This document shows positions 1-7,033 of a stretch of 8,167 nucleotides of DNA, piece after piece. The translations under genes were made by a program, and so were the position numbers. Under the pieces are notes generated by a model. That model was not told the DNA's origin, searched no databases, and saw nothing but the letters and a program-made list of their open reading frames with translations. Source of the stretch: JBLFWJ01 sp047611425. Its GTDB lineage: Bacteria > Bacteroidota > Bacteroidia > UBA10329. The stretch covers positions 1 to 8,167 of the forward strand of contig JBLFWJ010000152.1 in NCBI GenBank assembly GCA_047611425.1. The letters run 5' to 3'. Positions within the stretch are counted from its first letter, which is position 1. Every line of letters begins with the position of its first letter.

Positions 1-1127
1 ATCCAAGCAGTGTCATTTTCGCAAACATCTTGAGTTGTTGCTGAGGTTAGTGTTCCTGCAACATCACATGTAAGGCATATGAAAGGATTGGTACCACACG
101 TAACCGTTGGATTTCCGTTGTCCACTTCATATAAAGTTGTACAATTCACTTGATTTGGAGCATCACCCATGCTTGTTCCCATTTCATGGATGTAGATAGT
201 GTACGTACCAGATTGAGAAGCGGTCCAAGCCAAAGAGCACTGGCTACCATGTGTCCCTCCTGAAGTAGAGGAAGCAAAATTCGATGCATCAATCGTAAGT
301 CCATCAGGTGCTACAATAGTTATCTCAGGAATCCATGCACCAGCACCAAAGCCAGAACACATGTCGAACACATAATCAAAGCCAGCTTCAACGTTGTCAA
401 GCAAGTAAGCTTCAGATCCATAAATTCCAATAGTTGTGAAGTTTGGATCCGTAATAATGCAATTCGTACCGTCAAAGCATGGAGCGCCTCCACCTGCGGT
501 ATTCAAATCACCCCAAGTATCAGCAGCTAACGTACACGGTGCACCGATTACTGGAGCTGAAATAAGGATATCGTCAATCATTAGAATGAATTGATCTGTC
601 GAGTTATTTCTCCAAGCTAAGTACACGTTTTGGTTTGAATAACCAGCAGCTTGTAGGTCAACGGATTGTGCTAACCAAGCTGCTCCACTAGAAGCAGCAA
701 CAGTCAACAATGGACTGTTAGCCATAAAACCTCCGATTGTAGGGGTAGTCGTAGAAATTCTAACTTCATATCCATCAGGATACAAAGCATCTTGCCCTTC
801 TTCTTGCCATGCCAATGAGTTATTTGATGTTAAAGCAATGGAAGGTGAGATTAACCAATCGTCAGAGGTTCCAGCAGGGTCATACCAAGAAGTAGACATA
901 GCAACAGAATCACCAATATTGTCAAAATCATCAGCACCAATCCAAGCAGACGTGAACTGACTTACGCTGGCATAAACAGGAAGGCCGTCATTATCAATGG
1001 TCATCCAAGTTCCAGGAATTCCATTCACAAAGTCTTCCGAAAAAATAATTTGAGAATTGGCACTTTGGCCAAATCCGATAACTGCAATTAAAGCAGCCCA
1101 TAATGTTTTTGTAAAAGTCGTTTTCAT
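1..1127 (-). CDS. Secreted adhesin-like protein with choice-of-anchor J domain, N-terminal part (runs off left edge)
   Basis: Open on the minus strand from ATG at 1125-1127 to the window edge: 375 complete codons with no stop. The C-terminus is missing. Residues 1-26 form a signal peptide (MKTTFTKTLW, hydrophobic core, then GQSANSQ). Residues 28-190 read as a cleaved-adhesin / choice-of-anchor J beta-sandwich. The marks are FSEDFVNGIPGTWMTIDND near the start, SDDWLISPSIAL at 88-99, and a closing FILMIDDILIS at 180-190. Residues about 198-345 are a second, Cys-containing beta-rich segment ending in SGTYTIYIHEMG, similar in feel to pre-peptidase C-terminal-like domains. Cys-Asp with AGTLTS then begins another module. 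Such proteins in Bacteroidota are usually type IX secretion substrates with a C-terminal sorting domain, but that part lies outside the window, so this is inference. The gene starts 9 nt after the stop of the small secreted protein at 1137-1505, in the same frame, suggesting one transcript. No Shine-Dalgarno site is seen. Exact ligand or enzyme activity unknown. Confidence 0.85.
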   Translation of the reverse strand, partial: MKTTFTKTLWAALIAVIGFGQSANSQIIFSEDFVNGIPGTWMTIDNDGLPVYASVSQFTSAWIGADDFDNIGDSVAMSTSWYDPAGTSDDWLISPSIALTSNNSLAWQEEGQDALYPDGYEVRISTTTPTIGGFMANSPLLTVAASSGAAWLAQSVDLQAAGYSNQNVYLAWRNNSTDQFILMIDDILISAPVIGAPCTLAADTWGDLNTAGGGAPCFDGTNCIITDPNFTTIGIYGSEAYLLDNVEAGFDYVFDMCSGFGAGAWIPEITIVAPDGLTIDASNFASSTSGGTHGSQCSLAWTASQSGTYTIYIHEMGTSMGDAPNQVNCTTLYEVDNGNPTVTCGTNPFICLTCDVAGTLTSATTQDVCENDTAW

Positions 1128-1136
1128 AGCGCGGGA

Positions 1137-1505
1137 TTAAAGAGTTTTAACGTTTAATTCATGCTTCTTTGCCTTCAAACTCTCCAATTTAGTTTTGTCT
1201 GCTTGGGAGTTGTAAGACTTATCGTTGCTTCTGCTTTTCATGTTAATCTCAGTGGACTTAATCTCTTTGTTCACCTGATCAATTTCAGAATTAAGACTCT
1301 TGGTAGCTTTGTTTTCCTGAGTTCTCAAGTTGTCCTTTGTAAAAGAAGAAGCTTTTTGATTAGCGTCCGTAGCCTTGAATTCTGTCTTTGAAGACTGGCT
1401 AACCTCGGCCTTGGCCTTGTTTTTAACCGCAGTGTTGCTGTTTTGTGCATAAACGCTTGTAGCGCCACATGCAACAGTTAAAATGAAAGTAAAAAGTATT
1501 TTCAT
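1137..1505 (-). CDS. Small secreted Lys/Ser/Asn-rich coiled-coil protein, unknown function
   Basis: I do not recognise a family. The 122-aa product has a clear signal peptide (MKILFTFILTVACGATSVYA, cleavage probably before or after Q21). The mature part is about 100 residues, strongly basic and polar, rich in Lys, Ser, Asn and Thr, with almost no aromatic residues. Residues about 65-118 (Asn/Glu/Lys heptad-like pattern, for example SEIDQVNKEIKSTEI and DKTKLESLKAKKHEL) look like alpha-helical coiled coil. Cys13 could be read as a lipobox (TVAC), but the -3 residue is poor and a normal signal-peptidase I site follows, so export as a free protein is preferred. The ATG at 1503-1505 is preceded by a promoter-like TACATTTG. 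The stop codon lies 9 nt before the adhesin start, so the two are probably cotranscribed. It could be a chaperone-like or surface-binding partner of the adhesin, but nothing in the sequence proves this. Confidence 0.75.
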   Translation of the reverse strand: MKILFTFILTVACGATSVYAQNSNTAVKNKAKAEVSQSSKTEFKATDANQKASSFTKDNLRTQENKATKSLNSEIDQVNKEIKSTEINMKSRSNDKSYNSQADKTKLESLKAKKHELNVKTL

Positions 1506-1542
1506 GATAAGATTTAAGTGATTAATAATAGGGTTTAGCGTG

Positions 1543-1575
1543 CAAATGTAAGAATTACAAAGCCTCGATAAACAA
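1543..1575 (-). promoter_or_regulatory. Bacteroidota-type promoter for the small secreted protein and adhesin
   Basis: On the minus strand, TACATTTG (1550 down to 1543) is an exact match to the TAnnTTTG -7 box. A TTG lies at 1575-1573, with 22 nt between the two boxes, inside the 17-23 range described for Flavobacterium promoters. The -7 box ends 37 nt before the ATG at 1505, leaving a short leader. The -33 element sits in the hairpin that follows the upstream peptidase gene. Confidence 0.5.
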
Positions 1576-1579
1576 GGCT
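1561..1579 (-). terminator. Possible weak terminator after the M23 peptidase gene
   Basis: On the minus strand AGCCTTG and CGAGGCT can pair (7 bp including one G-U) around a 5-nt loop TTTAT, followed by TTTGTAATTCTT. The T-run is broken, so termination efficiency is doubtful. The position, 27 nt after the peptidase stop at 1606 and before the next gene, fits a terminator. Confidence 0.35.
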
Positions 1580-1605
1580 CTAATTGGTAATCAACGCACT
1601 GTTTT

Positions 1606-2847
1606 TCAGAGGATTGGGCGACTAGAATCTAGAATCAACTTCAAGCTATCGGCAACGGCTTTAAAAGATTCCAACTCATCCGAAGGAACAGGATCAGCAG
1701 GTGGCATTTTTTCTCTTCTATGATCCACCTGCTCACCATTCTTCCAGAAACGGAAACAAACATGCGGGCCAGTGGCCAAGCCAGTACTACCAACGTATCC
1801 GATCACATCACCTTGCTTTACTCGAACACCTGGCTTAATGCCTGATTTGATTTTACTCATGTGCAAATATTGCGTTTCGTAAACCGAATTGTGGCGCATT
1901 TTCACATAATTGCCATTACCTCTTGTATACGATGCTTTTGAAATGGTTCCGTCTCCAACTGCTTGAATTGGCGTTCCGGTTGGTGCAGCATAATCGGTGC
2001 CCAAGTGGGCTTTGACCCGCTTAAGAACAGGGTGAAATCTCTTTTTGTTGAAGCCTGAACTGATTCTCGAAAACTTCAATGGTGCTTGTAAAAAGGCCTT
2101 TTTCAAATTCTCCCCAGCCTCATCGTAGTAGCCATCAACAGCTTCTGAAACGTAATGGTAGGCGTAATTGTGCTTTTTGTAATGAACAAAGTCAGCAGCC
2201 ATAATCTGTTTGATTCCTATGGTCTGGCCTTCAACTTGATTCTCTTCAAACATCACCTTAAACGCATCTCCTTTCTGTATGCGATAAAAGTCAATTGTCC
2301 ATGCATAAACTTCACTTAGTTCAACGGCTAGAGCAGGGTTCGCTCCAGCATCGGTGATTGCATTATAGAGAGAAGACTCTATAGTTCCCTCAACTGTTCG
2401 TCTCACCACCTCAATTGGCTTTTGGCCTTTGTAAACGCGCATCGTATCACGCATATCGAAGACCACATAATTGCTTGCCGATGATTCGTAAACGAAACAT
2501 TTCGCCACCTGACCAGAATCTTTGGTGCAGAAAACAGTAAATGGTTTTCCGGCTCGAATATGACGAACATCAAAAACCGTATCGGCTGCCATTGCCAGTC
2601 GGTGTATACTGGTATGACCTACATTATACTCTTGAAGTATATGGCCCAGACTCTGGTTCTTGCCCACCTTTCCACTTACGATGAGGAAGGAATCTGCCTC
2701 CAAACCATAAACAGTTTTTGGTTCAATGATGGTGTCGTTGCCTCCTCCTTCTGATTGTTCGTTAGTTGTTGGACTGTCGCAAGCAGCAATAAAAATCCCT
2801 AAAAAAAGGATTAAAAAACTGCGGTATGTTGAATTGAATTTTGGCAC
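1606..2847 (-). CDS. M23-family peptidoglycan metallopeptidase, predicted lipoprotein, variant HxC motif
   Basis: The 413-aa product is probably a zinc-dependent endopeptidase that cuts peptide cross-links in peptidoglycan, tethered to a membrane in the periplasm. Residues 1-23 are a lipoprotein signal with lipobox IAAC (lipid-modified Cys23), followed by a Gly/Ser/Asp-rich linker. Residues about 55-240 resemble the LysM/OapA-like and second N-terminal domains of MepM/Csd3-type proteins. Residues about 255-375 are the LytM/M23 domain: HLGTD gives His281 and Asp285, QYLHM gives His329, and GPHVCFRFWKNGEQVD gives His362 and Cys364. In the usual M23 motif HxH the last residue is a zinc-binding His; here it is Cys, encoded by TGT at 1758-1756. 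Cys can bind zinc, so activity is not excluded. The start is GTG at 2847-2845: a TGA lies two codons upstream in frame, and no ATG precedes the signal peptide core. It stands alone downstream of tdo with a 155-bp gap, so cotranscription is uncertain. Confidence 0.9.
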   Translation of the reverse strand: MPKFNSTYRSFLILFLGIFIAACDSPTTNEQSEGGGNDTIIEPKTVYGLEADSFLIVSGKVGKNQSLGHILQEYNVGHTSIHRLAMAADTVFDVRHIRAGKPFTVFCTKDSGQVAKCFVYESSASNYVVFDMRDTMRVYKGQKPIEVVRRTVEGTIESSLYNAITDAGANPALAVELSEVYAWTIDFYRIQKGDAFKVMFEENQVEGQTIGIKQIMAADFVHYKKHNYAYHYVSEAVDGYYDEAGENLKKAFLQAPLKFSRISSGFNKKRFHPVLKRVKAHLGTDYAAPTGTPIQAVGDGTISKASYTRGNGNYVKMRHNSVYETQYLHMSKIKSGIKPGVRVKQGDVIGYVGSTGLATGPHVCFRFWKNGEQVDHRREKMPPADPVPSDELESFKAVADSLKLILDSSRPIL

Positions 2848-2851
2848 GTGT

Positions 2852-2870
2852 CAAAGTTGTGTAAACACAA
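2852..2870 (-). promoter_or_regulatory. Dyad and -7-like box just before the M23 peptidase start
   Basis: TTGTGTAAACACAA at 2857-2870 is a perfect 6-2-6 inverted repeat. On the minus strand it overlaps CAACTTTG (2859 down to 2852), which matches the TAnnTTTG box at every fixed position but the first and ends 4 nt before the GTG start. No TTG at the right distance upstream was found, so the promoter reading is weak. The overlap of a palindrome with a possible -7 box would suit a repressor site, or the dyad may be a leader hairpin. Confidence 0.28.
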
Positions 2871-3002
2871 CGGTGATCTTTCTGTGCTCGTATTAATCCG
2901 TTAAGAATCGATTGTTAAAAAACCTTGATTTCTATTGACTGGTGAAAAGGGGCCTGTAAAAAGGGAACCTCCAAAAAAGAAATTGAAATGTTTTAAGCTA
3001 GA
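2871..3002. other. Intergenic stretch between tdo and the M23 peptidase
   Basis: This AT-rich gap on the minus strand follows the tdo stop. I found no convincing hairpin terminator, no exact TAnnTTTG box and no small open frame with coding character in it. It has several homopolymer runs, including a six-T run on the minus strand near 2979, without a stem in front. Confidence 0.4.
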
Positions 3003-4037
3003 TTAATGCCTGCTATCACTGCCCTCCATGCCATCTGTAACCTGGGCATCAACCCAACTTTTGCCCCATTCAGCTTTTTCTTCTTCACTCCAAAGTTCTG
3101 GGAAAAAAATGCGCTTCATAAAACGTGGTGGTAAGTATTTCTGCCAATTGGTACCTCCGGTTGCACCAGTATCCTCATCAGCCGTGTCTTTCTGCAGGTA
3201 ACGGGCTGCAGTTTTATAGTGAACAAGCGGCCAATTGATATTTACATTGGCGTCCAACATGCGCATCGCCCCAATCAACGCTGGATCTTTCTGGTCTTCC
3301 TCTGAGAGTTGCTTGTATTTCTGCCAAAGGTTTCCATTTCGGTATTCCATTGCTAAGGCAATGAATTCTTCTGTGTACTTCGTCTCTACCTGACGGAGTG
3401 TAAGCGTTTTCTCCCCCGTGCTGGTGTCCGTTGCCCCAGCTTTCCAATAAATCTGCTCAAAGATTTCGCGAATCTCTTCTTCAGAATCTCCATAATCCTT
3501 GAACTTGTCCCGATTGTCAATATGGACCAAATTTTTCAGGTCAGTTGAGGATATTTCAATCTTGCGATACTGTGCAGATTGAAATCCACTTGCAGGTAGC
3601 AGTGCCATTCTAAATTTCAAGAATTGCTCGCGATCCATTCCAAGTCGCATCACGTCATAGCTTTTGGTCAATGCCTCGAAATATGCGTTTATCCGTTGGA
3701 GACGATTGATCAGGAATGGCTTTTCAATTTTCTCTTTCCAGCCTTTGTCCTGACCATTGTCGAGGATGATCTTTCCGTTTTTGCTCACTTGCTCATACTC
3801 GTGCAAGCATAATCGAAAATAGAGTTCCGTAATCTGGTGATAGATGATGAAAATGGTCTCATCCGGATAGTCCGTTCTTGGCTTTTGAAGCGTTAAAAGG
3901 GTGTCGAGATTAACATAATCCCAATACGGCATGTAGTTGCAAAGGAGTAATCCTTCTAGGTAGGCCGAAGTGTCTTGGCCCATCATGTCATACTTGCCTT
4001 CTAGTTTATCTAGGTGATCCTTGATCTTATCTTCCAT
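3003..4037 (-). CDS. tdo: Tryptophan 2,3-dioxygenase
   Basis: This heme enzyme opens the indole ring of L-tryptophan with O2 to give N-formylkynurenine, the first step of the kynurenine pathway, in the cytosol. The 344-aa product shows the family signatures in order. DETIFIIYHQITELYFR (59-75) carries the active-site His67. FRMALLPASGFQSAQYRKIE (142-161) holds the substrate-binding Arg143 and the Ser-Gly-Phe-Gln-Ser loop. NWPLVHYKTAARYL (268-281) has His273 as the likely proximal heme ligand. TGGTNWQKYL (293-302) is the substrate-closing loop, followed by FFPELW (311-316). It is slightly longer than compact bacterial homologues such as the Xanthomonas enzyme. The ATG at 4035-4037 gives the natural N-terminus. 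It is divergent from kynurenine 3-monooxygenase across 150 bp, and the pathway link between the two strongly supports both calls. No Shine-Dalgarno is seen. Formamidase and kynureninase are not nearby. Confidence 0.95.
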   Translation of the reverse strand: MEDKIKDHLDKLEGKYDMMGQDTSAYLEGLLLCNYMPYWDYVNLDTLLTLQKPRTDYPDETIFIIYHQITELYFRLCLHEYEQVSKNGKIILDNGQDKGWKEKIEKPFLINRLQRINAYFEALTKSYDVMRLGMDREQFLKFRMALLPASGFQSAQYRKIEISSTDLKNLVHIDNRDKFKDYGDSEEEIREIFEQIYWKAGATDTSTGEKTLTLRQVETKYTEEFIALAMEYRNGNLWQKYKQLSEEDQKDPALIGAMRMLDANVNINWPLVHYKTAARYLQKDTADEDTGATGGTNWQKYLPPRFMKRIFFPELWSEEEKAEWGKSWVDAQVTDGMEGSDSRH

Positions 4038-4112
4038 GCGAATTTCAATTTTCGAGGTCGGCTAAAGTAATGCCGTCACAGCAAATCACTCTGATCTCCG
4101 TCAATTCCCGAA

Positions 4113-4127
4113 CCAATTTGAATTTGG
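4113..4127. repeat. Imperfect dyad in the tdo-kmo gap
   Basis: CCAATTTGAATTTGG is a 15-bp inverted repeat around a central G with one mismatched pair. It lies near the middle of the divergent gap, so it could serve both promoters. AT-rich dyads of this size also arise by chance. Confidence 0.3.
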
Positions 4128-4154
4128 GCTGTTCGTAATCAGTATTCATAAAGC

Positions 4155-4172
4155 GGCAATCCATAAATTGCC
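4155..4172. promoter_or_regulatory. Perfect 6-6-6 dyad before kmo, candidate operator
   Basis: GGCAAT and ATTGCC flank a 6-bp spacer CCATAA, giving a perfect 18-bp inverted repeat that ends 15 bp before the kmo ATG. It contains the -7-like TAAATTGC. Kynurenine genes in proteobacteria are controlled by an Lrp/AsnC-type regulator (KynR), but whether any such protein acts here is unknown. Confidence 0.4.
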
Positions 4173-4187
4173 ACCCAAATTTCAATC

Positions 4188-5522
4188 ATGGAAAAATCGA
4201 TCATTGTTGGTGCGGGTCCGGTGGGATCCCTGTTCTCTCTCTTCTTAAAAAAGCGAGGTGTGGATGTGGATCTTTACGAACGAAGACCAGACATGCGTAA
4301 TGTTGAGATTAGTGCCGGCCGATCCATCAATATGGCCGTTTCACATCGTGGGATCAAAGCACTGGCTGCGGTTGGTTTGGAGAAGAAAGTGCTGGATATG
4401 GCCATTCCGATGCCGGGTAGAATGATCCATGATCAGCAAGGCGATACCAATTTTCAGCCTTATGGAAAGGAAGGTCAGTTCATCAACTCCATTTCACGAA
4501 GTGGATTAAACATGCTTTTGATGGACGAAGCTGAGAAAGAAGGCGTTCGCATCCATTTTGAGCATTTCTGTACAGATGTTAATCTTGAAAAGGCCTCGGT
4601 AGATTTTAAATCTGCCGATGGATCTAAAACGGAATCTGCCGATCAAGTTTATGGTATCGATGGAGCTTTTAGTTTGGTGCGCAGTCATATGACCAAAACC
4701 GATCGTTTCGATTATTCTCAATCCTATTTAAAGCACGGGTACAAAGAATTGATCATTCCAGCTGGACCGAATGGTGAATTCCGAATGGAGAAAAACGCCC
4801 TTCACATATGGCCAAGAGGCAGTTATATGTTGATCGCTCTACCCAACTTGGATGGCAGTTTTACCGTCTCTTTGTTTTTACCGTTTGAAGGAGAGCGATC
4901 ATTTGATGCACTTAAAACTGAACAGGATGTGGAAGCATTTTTCACTGAAATATTTCCAGATACGCTCGAGCTGATGCCAACATTGGTTAAGGATTTCTTT
5001 GATAATCCAACTTCATCTTTAACTATAATCAAATGCTTTCCTTGGAGTTATTCCGATAAGGTTTTGATGATGGGAGATGCGAGTCATGCAATCGTTCCGT
5101 TTTACGGTCAAGGAATGGTTTCAGGCTTTGAAGATTGCCATGTATTCGATCAGCTTGCCGATTCTAATTGGGATGACAAACGAGCATTGTTTCAAGCGTT
5201 TGAAAATAGCAGGAAACCAGATGGAGATGCCATTGCTGATCTTGCCTTGAGAAACTTTATCGAGATGCGCGATCTGGTTGCTGACGAGCAATTCATTCTT
5301 AGAAAGAAGATTGAAAAAGCATTGAATCAGAAGCATCCACAGAAGTGGGTTCCTCTATATAGTATGGTCACTTTTTCGGAAATGCGGTACTCCGAGGCAC
5401 TGGCGGAAGGCAAAGTTCAGGACGCCAAAATGGAGCGGGTTCTGGCACTTCCAAACATTGCCGAAAACTGGGAGGATCCTACTGTATTTTCGGAGATTGA
5501 ACAGATTACCGGACTCGCATGA
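4188..5522 (+). CDS. kmo: Kynurenine 3-monooxygenase (FAD-dependent)
   Basis: This flavin enzyme hydroxylates L-kynurenine to 3-hydroxykynurenine using NADPH and O2, on the route from tryptophan towards quinolinate and NAD or catabolism. The 444-aa product opens with the Rossmann motif IIVGAGPVGS (Gly8, Gly10, Gly13), with Glu31 at the end of the second strand for FAD ribose binding. AGRSINMAVSHRG (43-55) and PMPGRMIH (74-81) are hallmark KMO segments. GIDGAFSLVR (156-165) is the DG motif, and GDASHAIVPFYGQGMVSGFEDC (296-317) is the second FAD-binding motif in its KMO form. LRNFIEMRD (354-362) and the late PLYSMVTFSEMRYSEA complete the match. The C-terminal membrane helix of eukaryotic KMO is absent, as in bacterial enzymes, so it should be soluble. 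The ATG at 4188 directly precedes the Rossmann strand. The TGA overlaps the start of the next gene (ATGA). It is divergent from tdo. Confidence 0.95.
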   Translation: MEKSIIVGAGPVGSLFSLFLKKRGVDVDLYERRPDMRNVEISAGRSINMAVSHRGIKALAAVGLEKKVLDMAIPMPGRMIHDQQGDTNFQPYGKEGQFINSISRSGLNMLLMDEAEKEGVRIHFEHFCTDVNLEKASVDFKSADGSKTESADQVYGIDGAFSLVRSHMTKTDRFDYSQSYLKHGYKELIIPAGPNGEFRMEKNALHIWPRGSYMLIALPNLDGSFTVSLFLPFEGERSFDALKTEQDVEAFFTEIFPDTLELMPTLVKDFFDNPTSSLTIIKCFPWSYSDKVLMMGDASHAIVPFYGQGMVSGFEDCHVFDQLADSNWDDKRALFQAFENSRKPDGDAIADLALRNFIEMRDLVADEQFILRKKIEKALNQKHPQKWVPLYSMVTFSEMRYSEALAEGKVQDAKMERVLALPNIAENWEDPTVFSEIEQITGLA

Positions 5523-6955
5523 AAAGACGCGACTTAATAAAAACTGGGCTTCTCACTGGAGCCGGCCTTTCTGCAGCGCCTTTGGTTAAAGGATTCAGCC
5601 TTGAAGAAAAGTTGGATTACTCCGCTGCGGAGTTTGGTGATGATTTTTTGTGGGGTGTTGCTACAGCCGCCTACCAAATTGAAGGAGCCTGGAATGCAGA
5701 TGGAAAAGGGCCATCAATCTGGGATACTTTCAGTCATAAACGTGGCAAGATTAAAACCGGAGAGAACGGTGATGTTAGCTGCGATTTCTATCACAATTAC
5801 CACAATGACATCGGCTTGGTAAAGCAGATGAACATGGACGTGTTTCGATTCTCAACTTCATGGTCAAGGGTTCTTCCAGAAGGAATTGGGCATGTAAATC
5901 AAAAGGGCATTGATTACTACCATCGTGTCATTGATTCTTGCTTAGAGCAAGGGGTTCAACCGTGGATCACGCTTTATCATTGGGATTTGCCACAGGCATT
6001 GGAAGACAAAGGAGGTTGGCAAAATCGAGACATCCTTAATTGGTTTGAAGAGTACGCCAATCTGATTACCAAAACGTACGGTGATAAAGTGAAGAATTGG
6101 ATGGTGATGAATGAGCAAGCATCCTTCACTATTGTTGGATACATGCTTGGTATGCACGCACCTGGCAAGTATTGGCCAAAGAATTTTGTGGCTCCCTGCC
6201 ATCATTCTACCATGTGTCAAGCAGATGGAGGCAGGATCATTCGAGCCAACGTACCAGGTGCTCAAGTTGGTACAACATTCAGCTGCGCACCTGTTGAACC
6301 GGTCAATGACAAACATAGACATGATGAGACGACCAAGCGTTTTGATGCATTGGTAAATCGATTGTACATCGAGCCACCACAAGGTTTGGGCTATCCGATA
6401 GACGATTTACCGATGCTTCGAAAAATGGAGAAGTACATCAAGCAAGGCGACATGGAACGTGTTGAGTTCGACTTCGACTTTTATGGTCTTCAGAACTATT
6501 CAAGAATGATTACGAAGGCCAACGCCATTGTACCGTTCATGGCTGGCGCACCGATCCATCCGAAGAAATTGAAGCCAAAACCAGGCATTACCGAAATGGG
6601 TTGGGAAGTGCATCCTGACGGGCTGTACAAAATGCTCAAGTACTTCGATAAGTACGAGAAAATTGACAAAATCATTGTGACCGAGAATGGGTCGGCTTTT
6701 CCAGATACCGTTGAAAATGGCCGCGTTCACGACCATCAACGAAAGAAGTTCTATCAGGATTATGTGCGCCAAATGCTCAAGGCGAAGAAGGAGGGAGTTA
6801 ACGTTCAAGGATATTTCTGTTGGACATTAATGGACAACTTCGAGTGGGCCGAGGGCTATCACCCAAGGTTTGGATTGGTGCATATCGACTTCGAAACCCA
6901 GCAGCGCACGATGAAGGATTCCGGCCTCTGGTTCAAGGAATTTTTGGCTGACTGA
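5519..6955 (+). CDS. Family 1 glycoside hydrolase (beta-glucosidase-like), Tat-exported
   Basis: The 478-aa product is a retaining beta-glycosidase with a TIM-barrel fold, probably acting in the periplasm on cellobiose-like or aryl beta-glucosides; the substrate cannot be told from sequence. MKRRDLIKTGLLTGAGLSAA is a twin-arginine leader (RRDLIK, then a moderately hydrophobic Gly/Ala-rich stretch). The GH1 domain runs from about 40 to 476, starting FLWGVATAAYQIEG with Gln53. YHWDLPQAL (153-161) supplies His154. WMVMNEQ (194-200) supplies the acid/base Glu199; the usual NEP is NEQ here. VTENGSAF (387-394) supplies the nucleophile Glu389, and WTLMDNFEWAEGY (435-447) closes the aglycone/glucose pocket. 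GLQNYS (323-328) replaces the common GLNYYS. Length is typical plus the leader. The ATG lies inside the kmo stop (ATGA), so its translation is probably coupled to kmo, although no metabolic link is obvious. Confidence 0.93.
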   Translation: MKRRDLIKTGLLTGAGLSAAPLVKGFSLEEKLDYSAAEFGDDFLWGVATAAYQIEGAWNADGKGPSIWDTFSHKRGKIKTGENGDVSCDFYHNYHNDIGLVKQMNMDVFRFSTSWSRVLPEGIGHVNQKGIDYYHRVIDSCLEQGVQPWITLYHWDLPQALEDKGGWQNRDILNWFEEYANLITKTYGDKVKNWMVMNEQASFTIVGYMLGMHAPGKYWPKNFVAPCHHSTMCQADGGRIIRANVPGAQVGTTFSCAPVEPVNDKHRHDETTKRFDALVNRLYIEPPQGLGYPIDDLPMLRKMEKYIKQGDMERVEFDFDFYGLQNYSRMITKANAIVPFMAGAPIHPKKLKPKPGITEMGWEVHPDGLYKMLKYFDKYEKIDKIIVTENGSAFPDTVENGRVHDHQRKKFYQDYVRQMLKAKKEGVNVQGYFCWTLMDNFEWAEGYHPRFGLVHIDFETQQRTMKDSGLWFKEFLAD

Positions 6956-6968
6956 TTGGCGCCTAGAA

Positions 6969-7005
6969 GTCATTCAGAGTGGAGTGAAACGGAACGAAGA
7001 ATCTC
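6969..7005 (+). repeat. 37-bp REP-like repeat, copy 1 (direct)
   Basis: The unit begins GTCATTCAGAG and ends GAAGAATCTC, 13 bp after the glycosidase stop. It matches the reverse complement of 7331-7367 at 28 of 37 positions with no gaps, and 7380-7414 at 29 of 35. ATTC near its start can pair with GAAT near its end. Its purine-rich GAGTGGAGTGAAACGGA type resembles repeats dispersed in many bacterial genomes (from memory, not checked). It may also act in ending the kmo-glycosidase transcript. Confidence 0.75.
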
Positions 7006-7033
7006 GTGGCAGATTGGTCATCACCTTCAATCC

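Larger units (their letters stand above)
4038..4187. promoter_or_regulatory. Divergent tdo-kmo regulatory region
   Basis: This 150-bp gap must hold the promoters of both genes. I found no exact TTG / TAnnTTTG pair on either strand. Near matches are TAAATTGC at 4164-4171 facing kmo and, on the minus strand, TACTTTAG facing tdo at about 4072-4065; neither has a well-spaced -33 element. Two dyad symmetries are listed separately. Confidence 0.5.

Noticed and set aside
1161..1391. Plus-strand open frame of 76 aa opposite the small secreted protein
   Set aside because: It is an antisense shadow. The minus-strand frame has a signal peptide, a promoter and a neighbour in operon spacing.
3214..3447. 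Minus-strand frame of 77 aa overlapping tdo in another phase
   Set aside because: The tdo frame carries all conserved motifs through this region, so the alternative frame is incidental.
5942..6382. Minus-strand open frame of 146 aa inside the glycosidase gene
   Set aside because: It is antisense to conserved catalytic-domain codons and has no recognisable domain or start context.
6956..7033. Extension of the GIY-YIG gene to a TTG start right after the glycosidase stop, giving 122 aa
   Set aside because: The extra 26 residues translate repeat copy 1 and its flank, not a protein domain. The ATG at 7034 starts exactly at the GIY-YIG strand.
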